Shown in pieces: positions 27,902 to 38,193 of a DNA stretch of 64,000 bases. The notes below the pieces were generated by a model that searched no databases, had not been told where the DNA came from, and worked only from the letters and a program-made list of their open reading frames with translations. The stretch's first letter is position 1; each line of letters opens with the position of its first letter. The position numbers were made by a program, and so were the translations under genes. Origin of the DNA: Bog-473 sp963800725 (lineage in GTDB: Bacteria > Actinomycetota > Acidimicrobiia > Acidimicrobiales > RAAP-2); the NCBI GenBank assembly GCA_963800725.1, contig CAWDCE010000017.1, positions 248,001 through 312,000 on the forward strand. The letters are read 5' to 3'.

Positions 27902-29069
27902 GTTGGGTCCTTTGGTTCCTTGGGCTCAGGCCTTGGCCAGCGCGCGACGGCGTGTCGGGCGGCCTCGAGCATGGTCGGCTCGGCGATCAGCCGATCGGAA
28001 AGATGGTCAGCGAGGAGGGCTCGGCCCTCGGCGGCGTTGGTGCCGTCGAGGCGCATGACGACCGGGGAGCTCAGCTTGACCCGCTTCATCGCCTCGATGA
28101 TGCCGTTGGCCACCTCGTCGACCCGGGTGATCCCGCCGAAGATGTTGACGAAGATGGACCGCACCGCTGGATCCTGGTTGATGACCTCGAGGGCGGCGGC
28201 CATGACGTCGGCGTTGGCGCCTCCCCCGATGTCCAAGAAGTTGGCGGCCTCGCCGCCGGCCTGGGTCACGACGTCGAGCGTGCTCATCGCCAGCCCGGCC
28301 CCGTTCGCGATGATCCCGACCGAACCCGAGAGCCCGATGTAGTTGAGACCTTTCTCCTTGGCCATCTTCTCCGCGGATCGATGTCCGAATCGTCCGCGTA
28401 TTCCTCCCATTCGGGGTGCCGATAGCTTGCGTTCTCGTCGAGAGTCACCTTGGCGTCGAGGGCGTGCACCTTGCCCTCGGGGGTCAAGATGAGCGGGTTG
28501 ATCTCGGCTAGGTCGCAGTCGCCCTCGACGTAGCAGTGGTAGAGGCGCACCAGCAGGGTTGCGGCCTGGTCACGGGCCTCGGGGTCAAGGTTCGCCCGCT
28601 CCACCCACTCGCGTGCGGTGGCCTCGTCGAGGCCGGCGATGGGGTCGATGGCCAGCATGGCGATGGCGTCGGGGTTGGTGACGGCGACCTCTTCGATCTC
28701 GACCCCTCCTTCAGCCGACAACATCCCGAGGTGGGTCTTGTTGGGCCGGTCGAGCGTGAAGCTCGCGTAGTACTCCTTGGCGATATCGGACGCGTGCTCG
28801 ACCCACAGGCGCTTGACCACGTGACCCTTGATGTCGAGTCCAAGAATGTTTCCGGCGTGCAGGCGCACCTCGTCGGCATTGTCGGCCAGCTTGACGCCTC
28901 CGGCCTTGCCGCGACCGCCCACCTTGACCTGGGCCTTGACGACGACGGGGTAACCGGCATCGTCAGCTTGGGCGACGGCTTCATCGACGGTATCGGCCAC
29001 ACCGCCAGCGGAGGTGGGGATGCCGAAGCGGGCGAAGTACTGCTTGCCCTGGTACTCGTAGAGGTCCAC
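27898..29069 (-). CDS. sucC: Succinyl-CoA synthetase beta subunit
   Basis: About 390 residues. The ATP-grasp nucleotide-binding subunit. The start is GTG 29069 (VDLYEYQGKQYFARFGIP) with AAGGAG nine bases upstream. Motifs: VVVKAQVKVGGRGKAGGVKL, CDLAEINPLILTPEG, FLDIGGGAN, and the C-terminal FVNIFGGITRVDEVANGI. A missing base near 28376 splits the gene; AEKMAKEKGLNYIGLSG continues in the next frame. Confidence 0.95.
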
Positions 29070-29157
29070 TGCGGTTTCTTCTCCTTGTGTCGCGTGCGTT
29101 GGGAAAGCGTTGGATGGGCTGGAATGGGTGGGACGCGCCGGGCGCAACCCCTCGGCG

Positions 29158-29574
29158 TCAGACTTCGAGCGCCTCCTCGCGCGCATCGAGAGCTTCGCCC
29201 AGCCACTTGCCGATGGAATCGAGGGGGGAACCCGGAGTGAACACGGCTGCGACGCCTTGCGCCTTGAGCGTGGCGATGTCGGCCTCGGGGATGATCCCCC
29301 CGACGATGACCAACACGTCGTCGCGACCCTCGTCGGCCAGCAGCGAGATCACTTTGGGGACCAAGGTCAGGTGCGCACCAGAAAGGAGCGAGAGTCCAAC
29401 CGCATCGGCGTCTTCTTGGACCACGGCCTGGACCACCTGTTCGGGCGTCTGATGCAGCCCGGTGTAGACCACCTCGAACCCGCTGTCGCGCAGCGCTCTG
29501 GCGATGACTTTGGCGCCCCGATCGTGACCATCGAGCCCTGGTTTGGCGACAACCACACGGTAGGGACGCTTCAT
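29158..29574 (-). CDS. Stand-alone cobalamin-binding subunit (methylmalonyl-CoA mutase C-terminal type)
   Basis: 138 residues. The B12 signature is complete: KPGLDGHDRGAKVIARAL contains D-G-H-D-R-G (base-off His in D-x-H-x-x-G), then GLSLLSGAHLTLVP (S-x-L) and VIVGGIIPEADIATLKAQG (G-G). The family includes the separate small subunits of methylmalonyl-CoA and related acyl-CoA mutases, which need a separate catalytic chain not present here. It sits directly upstream of sucCD, consistent with feeding methylmalonyl-CoA-derived succinyl-CoA into the TCA cycle. Substrate specificity (methylmalonyl, isobutyryl or ethylmalonyl) is uncertain. Confidence 0.88.
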   Translation of the reverse strand: MKRPYRVVVAKPGLDGHDRGAKVIARALRDSGFEVVYTGLHQTPEQVVQAVVQEDADAVGLSLLSGAHLTLVPKVISLLADEGRDDVLVIVGGIIPEADIATLKAQGVAAVFTPGSPLDSIGKWLGEALDAREEALEV

Positions 29575-29632
29575 GACGCCCCGATGATACGGACGCCCCC
29601 ACAGTGGCGCCAGACCGAGCCTCGCCGCGTTG

Positions 29633-31922
29633 TCATGCCCGGTGCAGCGGCGTGGCCGAAAGGAGCAGGTTCTTCTTGCCGACCGAGGAAAAATCGACGG
29701 TGGCCTGAGCCCTCGCCCCCTCTCCCTTGGTGTCGATGACCACGCCCCTGCCCCAGTGGTCGTGGACCACGTAATCCCCTGCCACGAGGCCCAGATCCTC
29801 CGCCCCGCTGCTGGCCCTCGGGCCGGCCGGCCTCGGGGCCAGGGGTTCGGGAGCCGAAAAGCTCATGGCGCCCGATCGGCTCGATCCCTCGTCATCTCGA
29901 AACCGCGTGGTGACCAGGCCGACGTCTTTGACCAGCTCAGAGGGGATTTCGCTCAGGAACCGGCTCGGGATGTTGTGCTGGGTGCGTCCCCAGATCGTCC
30001 GCACCCAGGCGTGGGAAATGGCCAGGTGCCGCCGAGCCCGGGTGATCCCGACATAGAAGAGCCGGCGCTCCTCTTCGAGTTCGTCGGGCTCGGACAAGGA
30101 GCGGAAGTGCGGAAAGATCCCGTCTTCGAGGCCCACCACGAACACGGCGGGGAATTCGAGGCCCTTGGCCGTGTGGAGGGTCATGAGGCTCACCCTCGTC
30201 CCGTCCCCGTCGATCTCGTCCGAATCGGCCACCAGGGCCACCGTCTCGAGGAATCCGACGACGTCGTCGAACTCCCCGGCGACGCTGCCGAGTTCGGCGA
30301 TGTTCTCGATCCGACCGTCGGCCTCGTGGGAATGCTCGGCCACCAGCTCGGCCATGTACCCGGACCGGTCGGCCACCAATTGCACGAAATCAGCCGGATT
30401 CACGGTGGCGACGAGCGGTCGGAGCTCGCCCAGAGTCTTGTGCAGTTGCTCGGCGCCGCGTAACGCCTTGCCCGACAATCCGGCCTCCTCGGCCCGCCCG
30501 ATGGCGTCTGCGAAGGAGAGTCCGTTGACCCGGGCCCACGCGGCCAGGCGGGCGACCGACGTGTCGCCGATGCCGCGTTTGGGGACGTTGACGATCCGTC
30601 GGGCTGAGACCTCATCGTCGGGATTCGCCAAGACCCGGACATAGGCCAAGATGTCCTTGACCTCACGGCGGTCGTAGAACTTGGCTCCCCCGACCACCTT
30701 GTAGGGGATCCCGGTGAAGATGAATGAGTCCTCGAGCGCCCGGCTCTGGGCGTTGGTCCGGTAGAAGATGGCGAAGTCGCCCCACTTGAGCGACTCGGCG
30801 GCGTGCAGACGGAGGATCTCGCCCGAGACCCACGACGCCTCGTCTCTCTCGTCCTCGGCGCGATAACGAAGGATCGGGTCTCCGGCATCGCCCACCGTGA
30901 AGAGTTCTTTGGGCGTGCGCCCGAAGTTGTTCGAGATCACCGCGTTGGCCGCGCTCAAGATCGTCTGGGTGGAGCGGAAATTCTGCTCCAACAAGATGGT
31001 GGTGGCGTTGGGGAAGGCGCGCTCGAACTCCAAGATGTTGCGGATGTCCGCGCCGCGCCATTTGTAAACCGACTGGTCCGAGTCACCGACCACACAGACG
31101 TTGCCGTGCGCTTGGCCCAGCAATTCGACGATCTCGTTCTGGGCCCGGTTGGTGTCTTGGAACTCGTCGACCAAGATGTGGGTGAAGCGCTCCTGATACG
31201 AGGTGCGCACGTCGTCGCAGGCGGCCAAGAGATTGGCCGTGACCATCAAGAGATCATCGAAGTCCATCGCGTTGGCCGCCAAGAGGCGCTGCTGGTAGAG
31301 CACGTAGACCTCGGCGATGCGTCGACGGAACGGATCCGGCTCATTTCGGGCCTGCTCGCCGAACGTCTCGAAATCGACGAGGTCGGCCTTGGCCTGGCTG
31401 ATCACCGCGGCAATGGCCCGGGGCGGCAGCCGCTTGGTGTCGAAGCCGAGCTCGGCCACGATCATCTCGATGAGGCGACGCGAGTCGGTGTCGTCGTAGA
31501 TGGTGAAGTTCGGGCGATAGCCGAGGCGGTCGGCGTGGCTCCGCAGGATGCGCAAGCACGACGAGTGGAAGGTCGAGACCCACATCTTTTCGGCCCGCGG
31601 GCCGACCAGCGCGGCCACCCGTTCGCGCATCTCCCCAGCGGCCTTGTTGGTAAAGGTGATGGCGAGGATGCCCCACGGCGGCGCGTCCCCGGTGGCGAGA
31701 AGATGGGCGATGCGGCAGCGTGAGCACCCGGGTCTTACCCGAACCGGCGCCGGCCACCACCAACAGCGGCGTGCCGCGATGCTCGACGGCGGCACGTTGG
31801 GGCAGGGTCAGATCGTCGACGAGTGACGCCGGCGACGGGAGATCGTCGTAGGCCGCCCGCTGGTACTCGGTCGCGAACAATTGCTGGGGCGCGTCACTCG
31901 CCGCCGGCACCTTCACTCCCAT
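29633..31922 (-). CDS. pcrA: UvrD/PcrA-type superfamily 1 DNA helicase
   Basis: About 762 residues. ATP-dependent 3'-5' helicase for repair and replication restart. Motif I: LLVVAGAGSGKTRVLT; motif Ia: AITFTNKAAGEM; motif II: HILVDEFQDTN; motif III: VCVVGDSDQSVYKWRGAD; motif V: LMTLHTAKGLEFPAVFVVG; motif VI: YVGITRARRHLA. The C-terminal SH3-like tail (GDYVVHDHWGRGVVID) is the RNA-polymerase-binding domain of PcrA. One extra base near 31714 divides the Walker A end from RIAHLLATG. The start overlaps guaA by 10 bases. Confidence 0.94.
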
Positions 31923-33475
31923 TCAATGGTGCCGGGGGGCTTCGACGTGACGTCGAGTGCTACCCGGTTCACGCCATCGACCTCGTTGATGATGCGCGAG
32001 GAGATGCGTTCAATCAGGTCGTACGGGAGGCGGGCCCAGTCGGCCGTCATGGCGTCGTCACTGGTCACGGCCCGGATGATGATGGGATACGCGTAGGTAC
32101 GCCCGTCACCCATGACCCCGACGGTGCGCACCGCGGGCAGGACGGCAAAGCTCTGCCAAAGCTCGCGGTACAGACCCGCTCGTCGGATCTCCTCGATGAC
32201 CACGCTGTCGGCATTGCGCAAGATCTCCGCCCGCTCGGGCGTGACCTCACCGATGATGCGAACGCCCAGGCCGGGACCGGGAAACGGCTGGCGCCAGACG
32301 ATGTCGTGGGGCAGGCCCAGCTCTTCACCGACGGCGCGCACCTCGTCTTTGAACAACAAGCGCAGCGGTTCGACCAGATCGAAGGCGAGGTCGTCGGGCA
32401 GCCCGCCGACGTTGTGGTGCGACTTGATGTTTGCTGCGGTATCGCTCCCGGACTCGATGACGTCTGGGTACAACGTGCCTTGGACCAGGAATTTCGGGAC
32501 GCTGGCGTCGTCGTCGGCCGACCCGCTCCCGGCCCCGAGATCGCGCGCCACCTCTTCGAAGATGCGGATGAACAGCTCGCCGATGATCTTGCGCTTGCGC
32601 TCGGGGTCGGTGACCCCGGCCAATGCGCTGAAGTACCGATCGGCCGCCTTCACGTGGATGAGATCGATCTTGAACTGGCGGCGGAACGTGTCTTCGACCT
32701 GATCGGCCTCGCCCGAGCGCATGAGGCCGGTGTCGACGAAGACACAGACAAGCTGATCGCCAATGGCCTTGTGGACCAGTGCCGCGGCTACGGCCGAGTC
32801 GACCCCGCCACTGAGCGCGCAGAGCACCTTTTGTTGGCCGACCTGGGCCCGGACGGCCGCAACCTGCTGCTCGATGATCGAGACATGGGTCCACGAGGGC
32901 AGACACCCGCAGGCGTCGAGCAAGAAGCGCTCGAACACCTCGCTCCCGCGCTCGGTGTGGACCACTTCTGGGTGGAATTGCGTGGCGAAGATGGCCCGAT
33001 CGGGGTCATGCATGGCGGCCACCGGGGCGTCGGGACTCGATGCGGTGGCGACAAAGCCCGGCGGCGGTTCGGTGATGGCGTCACCGTGACTCATCCAGAC
33101 CCCCGACTTGGCCGGCCAGTCGACACACAGCGGGGAGGGGGCGATCGAGGTCAGCTCGGTGCGGCCGTACTCGCCCCGGCCGGTCTTGGTGACGGTGCCA
33201 CCGAGTTGGAGCGCGATGAGTTGCGCGCCGTAGCAGAGCCCGAGGATGGGAATGCCGAGGTCATAGATGGCCGGATCGATCGAGGGTGCAGGTGTCTCGT
33301 AGACCGACTTTGGTCCGCCGGAAAAGATGATGCCCTTGGGTTGGCGTGCCTTGATCTCCTCGACCGTGATGCTCGGAGCGACGATTTCGGAGTAGACGTG
33401 CGCCTCTCGGACCCGGCGTGCGATCAGCCGGGCGTACTGGGCCCCGAAATCAACGACCAGAACGGTGTCGGTCAA
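31913..33475 (-). CDS. guaA: GMP synthase (glutamine-hydrolysing)
   Basis: 520 residues, intact. Converts XMP to GMP. The class I amidotransferase domain has GLCYGAQLIALQLGG (nucleophile Cys) and FATQFHPEVVHTERG (His-Glu). The ATP-pyrophosphatase domain has ALSGGVDSAVAAAL, and the dimerisation domain ends KPPGTIEWE. Its start overlaps the guaB3 stop by four bases, so IMP dehydrogenase-like and GMP synthase proteins are coupled. Confidence 0.97.
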   Translation of the reverse strand: MTDTVLVVDFGAQYARLIARRVREAHVYSEIVAPSITVEEIKARQPKGIIFSGGPKSVYETPAPSIDPAIYDLGIPILGLCYGAQLIALQLGGTVTKTGRGEYGRTELTSIAPSPLCVDWPAKSGVWMSHGDAITEPPPGFVATASSPDAPVAAMHDPDRAIFATQFHPEVVHTERGSEVFERFLLDACGCLPSWTHVSIIEQQVAAVRAQVGQQKVLCALSGGVDSAVAAALVHKAIGDQLVCVFVDTGLMRSGEADQVEDTFRRQFKIDLIHVKAADRYFSALAGVTDPERKRKIIGELFIRIFEEVARDLGAGSGSADDDASVPKFLVQGTLYPDVIESGSDTAANIKSHHNVGGLPDDLAFDLVEPLRLLFKDEVRAVGEELGLPHDIVWRQPFPGPGLGVRIIGEVTPERAEILRNADSVVIEEIRRAGLYRELWQSFAVLPAVRTVGVMGDGRTYAYPIIIRAVTSDDAMTADWARLPYDLIERISSRIINEVDGVNRVALDVTSKPPGTIEWE

Positions 33476-34635
33476 TGACCCATGCCCACTCCCTGCGACC
33501 GCTGGAAGAACTTGCCTTCCGTCTGCAGGGACGGGGCAACCATCACTTCGGCCTTTTGGAATTCCTTCACCGTTTCGTAGCCGCAGGTCGCCATAGCGGT
33601 GCGCAACGCCCCGAAGAGGTTCATGCGACCGTCATTCTCGTGGGCCGGTCCGAGGAGGATCTCGCGCAAACTTCCCCGCACCGAGGTGCGAACCCGGGCA
33701 CCCCTGGGCAAGGTCGGGTGGAAGGTCGCCATGCCCCAGTGGAAGCCCCGGGCCGGTGCCTCGAAGGCGGAGGAGAGCGGAGAGCCGAGCATCACGGCGT
33801 CGGCACCGCACGCGATGGCCTTGGCGATATCGCCGCCCTTGGACATGCCGCCGTCGGCGATCACATGCACGTAGACACCGGTCTCGTCGAGATGGCGCAT
33901 CCGGGCGCCGGCCACATCGGCAATGGCGGTCGCTTGAGGGACGCCCAGACCGAGGACCCCGCGGGTGGTGCACACGTTGCCCGGTCCGATTCCGACCAGC
34001 ACCCCGACTGCGCCGGTGCGCATCAGGTGGAGCCCCGCCTGGTAGGAAGCGCATCCGCCGACGATCACCGGGATCTCGAACTCACGGATGAAGCGCTTGA
34101 GGTTCAGCGGCTCCGATGTCTTCGAGACGTGTTCGGCTGAGACCACGGTGCCCTGGATGACCAAGATGTCGAGCTCGGCGGCCAGGCACGCTGCCGCGAG
34201 TTGCTCCGTGCGTTGTGGCGTCACCGAGGCGGCCACGGTGATGCCGGCGTCCTTCATTTGGCGGATGCGCTCGGTCACCAGCTCGGGGATGATTGGCTCG
34301 CTGTACATCTGCTGCATGCGGGCCGTGGCCTTCTCGTCATCGAGCTCTCGGATCTCGTCGAAGAGGTTGGTCGGATCCTCATAACGGGTCCACAGTCCCT
34401 CGAGGTTCAAAACACCGAGGCCGCCCAGCTTGCCCAGTTCGATGGCGGTGGTCGGGCTCATCACGCCGTCCATAGCGGAGCCGAGCACGGGCAACTCGAA
34501 CTGGTAGGCGTCGATCTGCCAGGAGATGTCGACGTCTTCGGGATCCCGGGTCCGTCGACTCGGGACGATGGCAATGTCGTCAAACCCGTAGGCCTGTCGT
34601 CCGGACTTGAAAATGCCGATCTCGATCTCAGCCAC
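33472..34635 (-). CDS. guaB3: GuaB3-type IMP dehydrogenase-family protein
   Basis: 387 residues from GTG 34635 (VAEIEIGIFKSGRQAYGFDD), preceded by GGAGGG. The TIM barrel retains the active-site Cys loop GIGPGNVCTTRGVLGLGVPQ, the phosphate site VHVIADGGMSKGGDIAKAI and GADAVMLGSPL. There is no CBS (Bateman) insertion and the flap is short, as in the actinobacterial GuaB3 subgroup (Rv3410c-like), which is separate from canonical GuaB. No canonical guaB is present here. Whether it makes XMP is unproven; linkage to guaA supports a purine role. Confidence 0.9.
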   Translation of the reverse strand: MAEIEIGIFKSGRQAYGFDDIAIVPSRRTRDPEDVDISWQIDAYQFELPVLGSAMDGVMSPTTAIELGKLGGLGVLNLEGLWTRYEDPTNLFDEIRELDDEKATARMQQMYSEPIIPELVTERIRQMKDAGITVAASVTPQRTEQLAAACLAAELDILVIQGTVVSAEHVSKTSEPLNLKRFIREFEIPVIVGGCASYQAGLHLMRTGAVGVLVGIGPGNVCTTRGVLGLGVPQATAIADVAGARMRHLDETGVYVHVIADGGMSKGGDIAKAIACGADAVMLGSPLSSAFEAPARGFHWGMATFHPTLPRGARVRTSVRGSLREILLGPAHENDGRMNLFGALRTAMATCGYETVKEFQKAEVMVAPSLQTEGKFFQRSQGVGMGH

Positions 34636-34835
34636 TTTTGTTCGCCCTCCGGCATTCGTGGGGCCGGTACGGCTCACCGTCCACACCGGCATGTCTATAG
34701 CGAACGCCGGGCCGACACTCCGACGATCCCCCACTTTACTCGCTCGAGGCGGGACCCCGGGCCACTTGGGACCCCCACTCGGTGACCTCGGGCGTTGGCC
34801 CCCGCCGATCGCTTCGGGGGCGCGAGACTCTCGCG

Positions 34836-35483
34836 ATGGCCACCACCGAGCCGAACCAAGAGGTGGCCTCGTCCATGCAGCGGCTTCTCGCTCAGCGCCA
34901 ACACGAACTCGACGACGGCGCGAAATCGCTTGGGTGGAAGGTCGGCCTGAACGCCCCCGCGATCCAAGCGCACTTCGGCATCACCGGGCCGGTCGTCGGG
35001 TATTTGAGCGACCGTCGCGCACTCGAGCCCGACCGAGTGGTGACCATTGCCGGTTGGCACCAACCAATGGCCGAGGTCGAGGTGGCGATCCGCATCGGCG
35101 ACGATGGCCGCATCGCCGGGCTCGGGCCTGCGCTCGAGTTGGTCGACCTCGACCTGCCTTTCGAACGGATCGGACCGATCCTCGAGCACAACATCTTCCA
35201 TCGAGGGGTCATGTTCGGCCCCGAGGCGCCCGGCGCCTCGGTGGGCGAGCTCGCCGTCGAGGTCAGACGCAACGGCGAGGTCGTCGCCCGAGGCAACCTC
35301 GAAGAAGCACCCGAACGCACGGTGGCCACCGTCGGTGCGTTCCTGGCCACCCACGGTGCGGCACTTGGCGTCGGCGAGCGGATCATCGCCGGTTCGCTGA
35401 CCCCTCCGGTCGCCATCGCCCCAGGTGACCGCCTCGAAGTGTCCTACGGGGCCTTCGGCGCGTTCAGCGTGTCGTTCTCCTGA
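34836..35483 (+). CDS. Fumarylacetoacetase/2-keto-4-pentenoate hydratase-family protein
   Basis: 215 residues from ATG 34836. Segments GAKSLGWKVGLNAPAIQAHFGI, WHQPMAEVEVAIRIG (metal Glu-x-Glu) and PFERIGPILEHNIFHRGVMFGP match the MhpD-type hydratase branch of the FAH superfamily. Such enzymes hydrate 2-hydroxypentadienoate or decarboxylate oxalocrotonate in meta-cleavage pathways. No other aromatic catabolism gene is nearby, so the substrate is unknown. It diverges from guaB3. Confidence 0.83.
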   Translation: MATTEPNQEVASSMQRLLAQRQHELDDGAKSLGWKVGLNAPAIQAHFGITGPVVGYLSDRRALEPDRVVTIAGWHQPMAEVEVAIRIGDDGRIAGLGPALELVDLDLPFERIGPILEHNIFHRGVMFGPEAPGASVGELAVEVRRNGEVVARGNLEEAPERTVATVGAFLATHGAALGVGERIIAGSLTPPVAIAPGDRLEVSYGAFGAFSVSFS

Positions 35484-35517
35484 TCGCCAAGAAGCACCAC
35501 GCAGAGGAGTTCGTGGA

Positions 35518-36234
35518 TCATGCGGGCGGTGGCACCCAGATCATCTCGCCTTCGACCTCGAAGAACCAGACGGCGAACGAATTGTCGGGGCTGCCGGGGA
35601 TCACCCGGCCCGGAATCTGCCAACGCTCCTCATGGAACACTTCGGGATCGGCCAGATCGCTGAGCGCGACGTCGAAGACCCGCTCGACTTCGGCCGGACT
35701 CGCCACAAGGTGCGGTCGACGCTCGACCGCAGCGACGATCGGCATGATGAGCGAGCCCGAGACCATGGTCAGCACCGGATGGATCCATCCCTCGACCGAC
35801 ACGAGCTTGGGGTCGAGCGCCATCTCTTCGTAGGCTTCTCGAAGCGCCGCCGACTCGGGGTCCTCACCCTCGTCGAGTCGCCCGCCGGCGAAGCTGACCT
35901 CTCCACGGTGGGCCCGCAACGAGGCTGATCGCCTCGTAAAGACGAGCCGAGCTTCCTGTGCTTCTTCGAACAGCAGGGCCAGCACGGCCGCATTGATGAA
36001 ACGCACGCCGGGCACATTGGTCTCGTTGACCAGCATGGATGGACCGAGCACGCGGTCCTCCCCGATGTCGTTGGGCAACGGACCGGATTGCCCGCTGGCC
36101 GCGAGCGCCCGGCGCACCCGGTCAAGTCCGATGCGGCGTCACGCGTGCTCGGGCAGACCCGCCCACGGCGCGGGTGCTCCGCCCCGCCAATTGTCAGGTC
36201 GGGGAATGATCTGCGGCGGGACCGGGCGAGGCAC
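35518..36234 (-). CDS. Nudix hydrolase, CoA-pyrophosphatase-like, with in-frame TGA
   Basis: The Nudix box is GRLDEGEDPESAALREAYEEM (G-x5-E-x7-R-E-x-x-E-E), preceded by SLRAHRGEVSFAGG, which matches the UPF0035/CoA diphosphatase signature (L-x-x-H-x-G-x-x-x-F-P-G-G). Read from GTG 36117 the protein has 199 residues. Upstream, the same frame stays open from GTG 36234 and encodes a proline-rich start (PQIIPRPDNWRGGAPAPWAG) broken by one TGA at 36139-36141. That segment looks like a genuine N-terminus; the TGA could be a base error, or the shorter form may be real. Hydrolyses CoA or related nucleotides with Mg2+. Confidence 0.78.
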
Positions 36235-36370
36235 GCCGGTTACGTTACGGCCCGCGGCTCGTGCGCCACGCATCCACCCCACCCACACGCGAAGCCCATG
36301 TCTCGTGCCGGCGCTGTATGCCCCGGCGCAGCAGCGCGACGGGTTCGAGCGCGCGGCTCCGACAAATGCA

Positions 36371-36400
36371 CTGTGGCCGGGTCCAAAGACCCGGCCACAG
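36371..36400 (-). terminator. Stem-loop terminator downstream of groEL
   Basis: Perfect 13-bp stem CTGTGGCCGGGTC / GACCCGGCCACAG around a CAAA loop, 40 bases beyond the groEL stop. The U-tract after it on the minus strand is weak (GCATTTG), as often seen in high-GC actinobacteria. The rest of 36235-36439 shows no gene. Confidence 0.7.
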
Positions 36401-36439
36401 CAGCGTGTTCATAACCGATCGCCGAAGCGAACGGGGCAG

Positions 36440-38101
36440 TTACATCATCCCGCCCATGCCACCCATACCGCCCATGCCACCCATGGCGGCAGCGGCGGCT
36501 GCGGCGTCAGCGCCGGCACCGGCCTTCTCGGGCTTGTCGGCCACGAGCGCCTCGGTGGTGAGCAAGAGGGCCGCAATCGACGCTGCGTTCTGCAGCGCCG
36601 AGCGAGTCACCTTTGCGGGGTCGATGATCCCGGCCTTGACGAGGTCTTCGAGCTCGCCCGTGGCGGCGTTGAGGCCAACGGCGCCCTTGGCCGCTTCGAC
36701 GGTGGAGACGAGGACGGCTCCCTCGAGCCCGGCGTTGGTGGCGATGCAGCGCAGTGGAGCCTCGAGCGAACGGGCCACGATGCGTGCACCGGTGGCCTCG
36801 TCACCCTCAAGGGTGGCGGCCAGGGCGACGACATCCTTGCGGGTGCGCAGCAGCGCGGTCCCACCGCCGGCCACAATGCCCTCCTCCACCGCAGCGCGGG
36901 TGGCGGACAAAGCGTCCTCGATGCGGTGCTTCTTCTCTTTGAGCTCGACCTCGGTGGCCGCGCCGACCTTGACGACGGCCACGCCGCCCGCCAACTTGGC
37001 CAGGCGCTCTTGGAGCTTCTCGCGGTCCCAGTCCGAGTCGGTGTCTTCGATCTCCCGCTTGATCTGGGCGACCCGTCCCTTGACGTCCTCGGCGCTCCCG
37101 CCGCCTTCGACAATGGTGGTGTCGTCCTTGTTCACGATGATCCGTCGGGCCGTGCCCAGCAGGTCAATGGTGGCGCTGTCGAGCTTGAGCCCGATCTCCT
37201 CGCTGATCACTTGACCACCGGTGAGGACCGCCATGTCCTGGAGCATGGCCTTGCGGCGCTCGCCGAAACCAGGAGCCTTGACGGCGACCGAGGTGAAGGT
37301 GCCGCGGATCTTGTTGACGACCAGGGTCGCGAGCGCCTCTCCTTCGACATCCTCGGCGATGATCAGCAGCGGCTTGCCGGCCTGCATGACCTTCTCGAGG
37401 ACGGGAACGAGGTCGTGGACCGCGGTGACCTTGCCGTTGTAGAAGAGGATCAGGGGGTCGTCGATCACCGCTTCTTGGCGCTCGGCGTCGGTCACGAAGT
37501 AGGGCGACAAGAAGCCCTTGTCGAACTGCATTCCCTCCGTGAGCTCGAGCTCGATCCCAAAGGTGTTCGACTCTTCAACGGTGACGGTGCCGTCCTTGCC
37601 CACCTTGTCGATGGCCTCGGCCAACACGTCGCCAATGGCCGGGTCGGCAGCCGAGATGGATGCCACCTGGGCGATCTCGGTCTTGCCACCGACTTCCTTG
37701 GACTGCTTGGCCAGTGAATCGACGGCGACCTTGACCGCCTTTTCGATCCCCCGCTTGAGTCCGGTCGGACTCGCCCCGGCCGCAACGTTGCGCAGGCCCT
37801 CTGAGATCAAGGACTGCGCCAACACCGTGGCGGTCGTGGTGCCGTCGCCGGCCACGTCGTTGGTCTTGGTGGCCACTTCTTTGACCAGCTGGGCCCCCAT
37901 GTTCTCGAAGGCGTCTTCCAGCTCGACCTCTCGAGCGATGGAGACACCGTCGTTGGTGATGGTCGGGGCACCGAACTTCTTCTCGATCACGACATTGCGA
38001 CCTTTGGGTCCGAGCGTGACCTTGACGGTGTCGGCCAGCTTGTTCACACCGGCCTCGAGACCGCGGCGGGCGGCCTCGTCGAATTTCAGAATCTTGGGCA
38101 T
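36440..38101 (-). CDS. groEL: Chaperonin GroEL
   Basis: 553 residues, intact. The 60-kDa ATP-driven folding chamber. Motifs: LGPKGRNVVIEKKFGAPTITNDGV, VAGDGTTTATVLAQ (ATP site), AGGVAVVKVGAATEVE, and the flexible C-terminal GGM repeats (GGMGGMGGM). The GGM tail is of the standard type, not the histidine-rich tail of mycobacterial GroEL1, even though it lies in an operon with groES. Heat-shock control is through the upstream CIRCE. Confidence 0.98.
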   Translation of the reverse strand: MPKILKFDEAARRGLEAGVNKLADTVKVTLGPKGRNVVIEKKFGAPTITNDGVSIAREVELEDAFENMGAQLVKEVATKTNDVAGDGTTTATVLAQSLISEGLRNVAAGASPTGLKRGIEKAVKVAVDSLAKQSKEVGGKTEIAQVASISAADPAIGDVLAEAIDKVGKDGTVTVEESNTFGIELELTEGMQFDKGFLSPYFVTDAERQEAVIDDPLILFYNGKVTAVHDLVPVLEKVMQAGKPLLIIAEDVEGEALATLVVNKIRGTFTSVAVKAPGFGERRKAMLQDMAVLTGGQVISEEIGLKLDSATIDLLGTARRIIVNKDDTTIVEGGGSAEDVKGRVAQIKREIEDTDSDWDREKLQERLAKLAGGVAVVKVGAATEVELKEKKHRIEDALSATRAAVEEGIVAGGGTALLRTRKDVVALAATLEGDEATGARIVARSLEAPLRCIATNAGLEGAVLVSTVEAAKGAVGLNAATGELEDLVKAGIIDPAKVTRSALQNAASIAALLLTTEALVADKPEKAGAGADAAAAAAAMGGMGGMGGMGGMM

Positions 38102-38193
38102 GACTGTGTCGAACTCCTCTCGAGTCCTCTTACTTCAGGGATATGGGTGACACGCCGATTGCAGCCCGTGGGCTCCGTGGCGTAGTCGGGTGG

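Noticed and set aside
31823..33478. A 551-codon open frame on the plus strand opposite guaA
   Set aside because: It mirrors guaA, has the low-complexity G/R/D composition of antisense high-GC frames, and guaA is fully recognisable.
35993..37717. A 574-codon plus-strand frame opposite groEL and running beyond it
   Set aside because: Antisense shadow of groEL; no family features.
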